A stretch of 64,000 nt of DNA from Rotaria sordida (taxonomy: Eukaryota; Rotifera; Eurotatoria; Philodinida; Philodinidae), in contig CAJNOL010000376.1 of NCBI GenBank assembly GCA_905250125.1, positions 62,001 to 126,000 of the forward strand, read 5' to 3'. Made by a program: the position numbers and the translations under genes. Shown here piece by piece: positions 62,111 through 64,000 of this stretch (position 1 is its first letter; the number at the start of each line of letters is the position of its first letter). A model generated the notes under the pieces. It saw nothing but the letters and a program-made list of their open reading frames with translations, had not been told where the DNA came from and ran no database searches.

Positions 62111-64000
62111 TTGAGTAATTGAATTTTTTATTTTATTTTATTTTTATAGTCACTTGATGGTTTTATATTTGCATTAAATTCTGATGGTAGAATATTATAT
62201 ATATCAGAATCTGTTTCAAGTAGTTTAGGTTTATCAATGGTTGAAATGACAGGAAATTTTATATTTAATTATTTACATGAAGATGATAAAAAAGTATTTG
62301 CTGATGCACTTGGTTTTGAATTATTACCACCATCAAGTCCAACAACAAGTTTAGCTATTGATTTAATTAATTCAGCTAATAATGATTCAGATCTTCTTGA
62401 TATACCACGTAAGTTTAATAGAATAAATCATTTACTTTTATTTTATTCATTGACTAAAAAAAAAAGAAAAAGATATGTATATATAAGTATTAATCGACAT
62501 TCCAATTTATTTTTTTGTGAGAAAGAATGCGAACTGCATTTAACATTGATCTGACATGGTGATGTGCTCTTTTGCTCTTACTATAGTGGTATATTTAGAT
62601 TTGTTTATAAAATAATCAAGAGACAAGATATTGATATCTTGTTGTTTAATAGAAGAAAATTATAAAACTTATCTTCGTTTTCTAATTACCGACGAGAAAA
62701 AGATCCCCCAAGTGATAAGTTGCTTTCGAGCTGGGACTATATTCAATCGATAGAGCCTAGTAAGGAGATAAACGCTCTAGAGTGGTTCGAGCTGCTGGAC
62801 TTTTGTTACTGAGATTTTTAATGTTTAGTAGGTTTTTCCTGAAGGACTTCAGTTTCCAAGCGAAAGCATAGTTTTGAATTTTGATTGGAAGCTTTGCCCA
62901 CACAGAGGTACCGATTAGATTAATTTTTAAAAAAGTTTTAGAATTTTTTGATCAAGTATCTTCGAGATATGAATCTTTCAAAATATCCATATTTATTACA
63001 ATAATCATGGTAAAGTGCTTATATTTTAAAAAACTCCTCATCTTAGAGAAATTTAGTAGAAAAATTCTGAAATTTTTTTCTTTAATCTAATCTAATCGGA
63101 TGCCTCTATGTGGAGTAAATTTCACGCGAGAATTCAAAAGTATAATTTCGCTTGCTAATTAGAATCATACAGGAAAAAACTACTGAACATTTGATATTTC
63201 AGCAACAAAGGTCCAGCAGCTTAAATCACTCTAGAGTATTTATTTAGTCACTAGACCCTATCGATTGAGTATAGTTCTAGCTTAAAAGCATTTTATCACT
63301 GGGCAAACTTCGCTCGTTAGATAATAGAGAAGTAAGTTTAGACATAACGAAGATGAACCCATCGAATGATTTGCTTGTAATAATTTATATTCTAAAAATG
63401 TATTGTTAATTAAAATAAGTCAATCATTGTTAGAGATATACACGACAATGTTTTTTTGACTACCTTAACATTGAGAAAAATCATGACATACTATTACTGC
63501 ATGAATTCTAAAAATTTCTTAAACTCTTTTAAGAATTTTGCTTGAAATCATCTCATACACCAGACGATTGTTTCAAAAAACAATATAAAAATTGGAAGAA
63601 GAAGAAGAAGAAGAAGAATATTCCTGCCTTTCGGTATGAGGTGCTGCCTAACGGTAGATTCAATAGCTTAATATCTTTCCCACGACTAATATTAGTTGTA
63701 ACTCTAGACAGAAGACCAGTCTAACGCAGGGTTCTTGAGCTTCTCATTCACACTAACTAGTCACAACGTAGTCAGCATGCCATCTAACGGATGATCAAAG
63801 ACAAATAGCCATTAGTGACTTGTCCAGGATCATTCCATGACTGATGATACTGACATTTGAACACAGTACTTCGTGAGTTCGTGTCAAACTATGCAGTCAC
63901 TCATGAGGAAATCGTTCAAAGTGATTTACTTGTATTAAGACCACATTTTTGAACATTTAGAGAAGACCTCTTGACTAGAAACATTGTAAAAGGATTTGGA
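61134..64000 (+). CDS. NPAS3: bHLH-PAS transcription factor, NPAS1/3-Trachealess type (5' part)
   Basis: Visible exons: 61134-61381, 61686-61906, 62011-62072 and 62150-62408. The last ends CC ACC-like with GTAAGT, and the gene continues past the window. Exon 1 starts MASWWHPQQ with Gln and Pro runs and a His cluster. The bHLH lies at about residues 89-145: RKAKSRVAAKHRRSAENKEF, then DLSKLLPL and LDKASIIRLTISYLRLHEFL followed by SHGDPAW. That DP-x-W tail after helix 2 is characteristic of NPAS1/NPAS3/Trachealess rather than SIM or HIF. The PAS-A domain begins LLQSLDGFIFALNSDGRILY and continues ISESVSSSLGLSMVEMTG, then NYLHEDDKKVFADALG. Such proteins pair with ARNT/Tango in the nucleus and control tubulogenesis or neural genes in other animals. 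PAS-B and the C-terminus are not in the window. Intron 3 starts with a 26-A run; intron 4 holds two repeats. Confidence 0.93.
62690..63320. mobile_element. Foldback repeat in bHLH-PAS intron 4
   Basis: About 630 bp with inverted arms: CTCTAGAGTG.TT..AGCTGCTGGAC.TTTGTT near 62775 pairs with the complement near 63225, and CAATCGATAG near 62745 with CTATCGATTG near 63259. Similarity extends inwards to CACAGAGGTACCGATTAGATTA against TCTAATCGGATGCCTCTATGTG. Non-coding. Confidence 0.75.
63560..64000. repeat. Dispersed repeat, family D copy 2, cut by the window end
   Basis: Inverted relative of 26130-26650 (see that entry), with a GAA/AAG microsatellite at 63595-63617 at its left edge. It lies in intron 4 of the bHLH-PAS gene and may continue beyond 64000. 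Confidence 0.7.

Overview
This is a very AT-rich piece of an animal (metazoan) nuclear genome. Genes are split by GT-AG introns, many only about 45-70 bp long, while the longer introns carry transposon-derived inverted repeats. The gene set is animal: nuclear receptors, forkhead FoxJ2/3, bHLH-PAS, a cationic amino acid transporter and an ARL14EP homologue. Low GC, tiny introns and HR96/DAF-12-type receptors suggest a small invertebrate, perhaps a rotifer or other protostome. The sequence alone does not settle this.

Layout. 1-13.4 kb: two related minus-strand nuclear receptor genes. One shows only its first two DNA-binding-domain exons (1983-2292); the other is complete (9957-13360). Between them lie palindromic repeats and decayed Tc1/mariner transposases. 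13.4-20.6 kb: no gene seen, but a 1.4-kb palindrome and a repeat with a second copy at 52.5 kb. 20.6-31.1 kb: three plus-strand genes head to tail: an ARL14EP homologue, FoxJ2/3 (only about 216 bp further on) and a single-exon protein of unknown function. 34.4-35.1 kb: a small secreted cysteine-rich protein (minus).

38.7-48.7 kb: the most unusual region. Three genes (A and B minus, C plus) all begin with MGNRS, then have a phase-1 intron and long low-complexity Gly/Pro/Gln/Met repeats. Gene A has a row of duplicated 48-51-nt exons, one of them broken by a 153-bp transposon, and a 24-residue tandem repeat. Gene B has (PM)n, (PVPQP)n and GGGFGG repeats and an assembly gap. Gene C is a short GGLGG protein. 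They look like a local, fast-evolving family of structural or condensate-forming proteins.

50.8-56.5 kb: a complete 15-exon SLC7 cationic amino acid transporter (minus). 61.1 kb to the end: the 5' half (bHLH and PAS-A) of an NPAS1/3-Trachealess transcription factor (plus), which runs off the window.

Mobile DNA is almost all short and non-autonomous: hAT-like elements with recognisable 8-bp target duplications, foldback elements, and four repeat families that each have two copies in the window. Apart from the MGNRS cluster, the genes are functionally unrelated neighbours.
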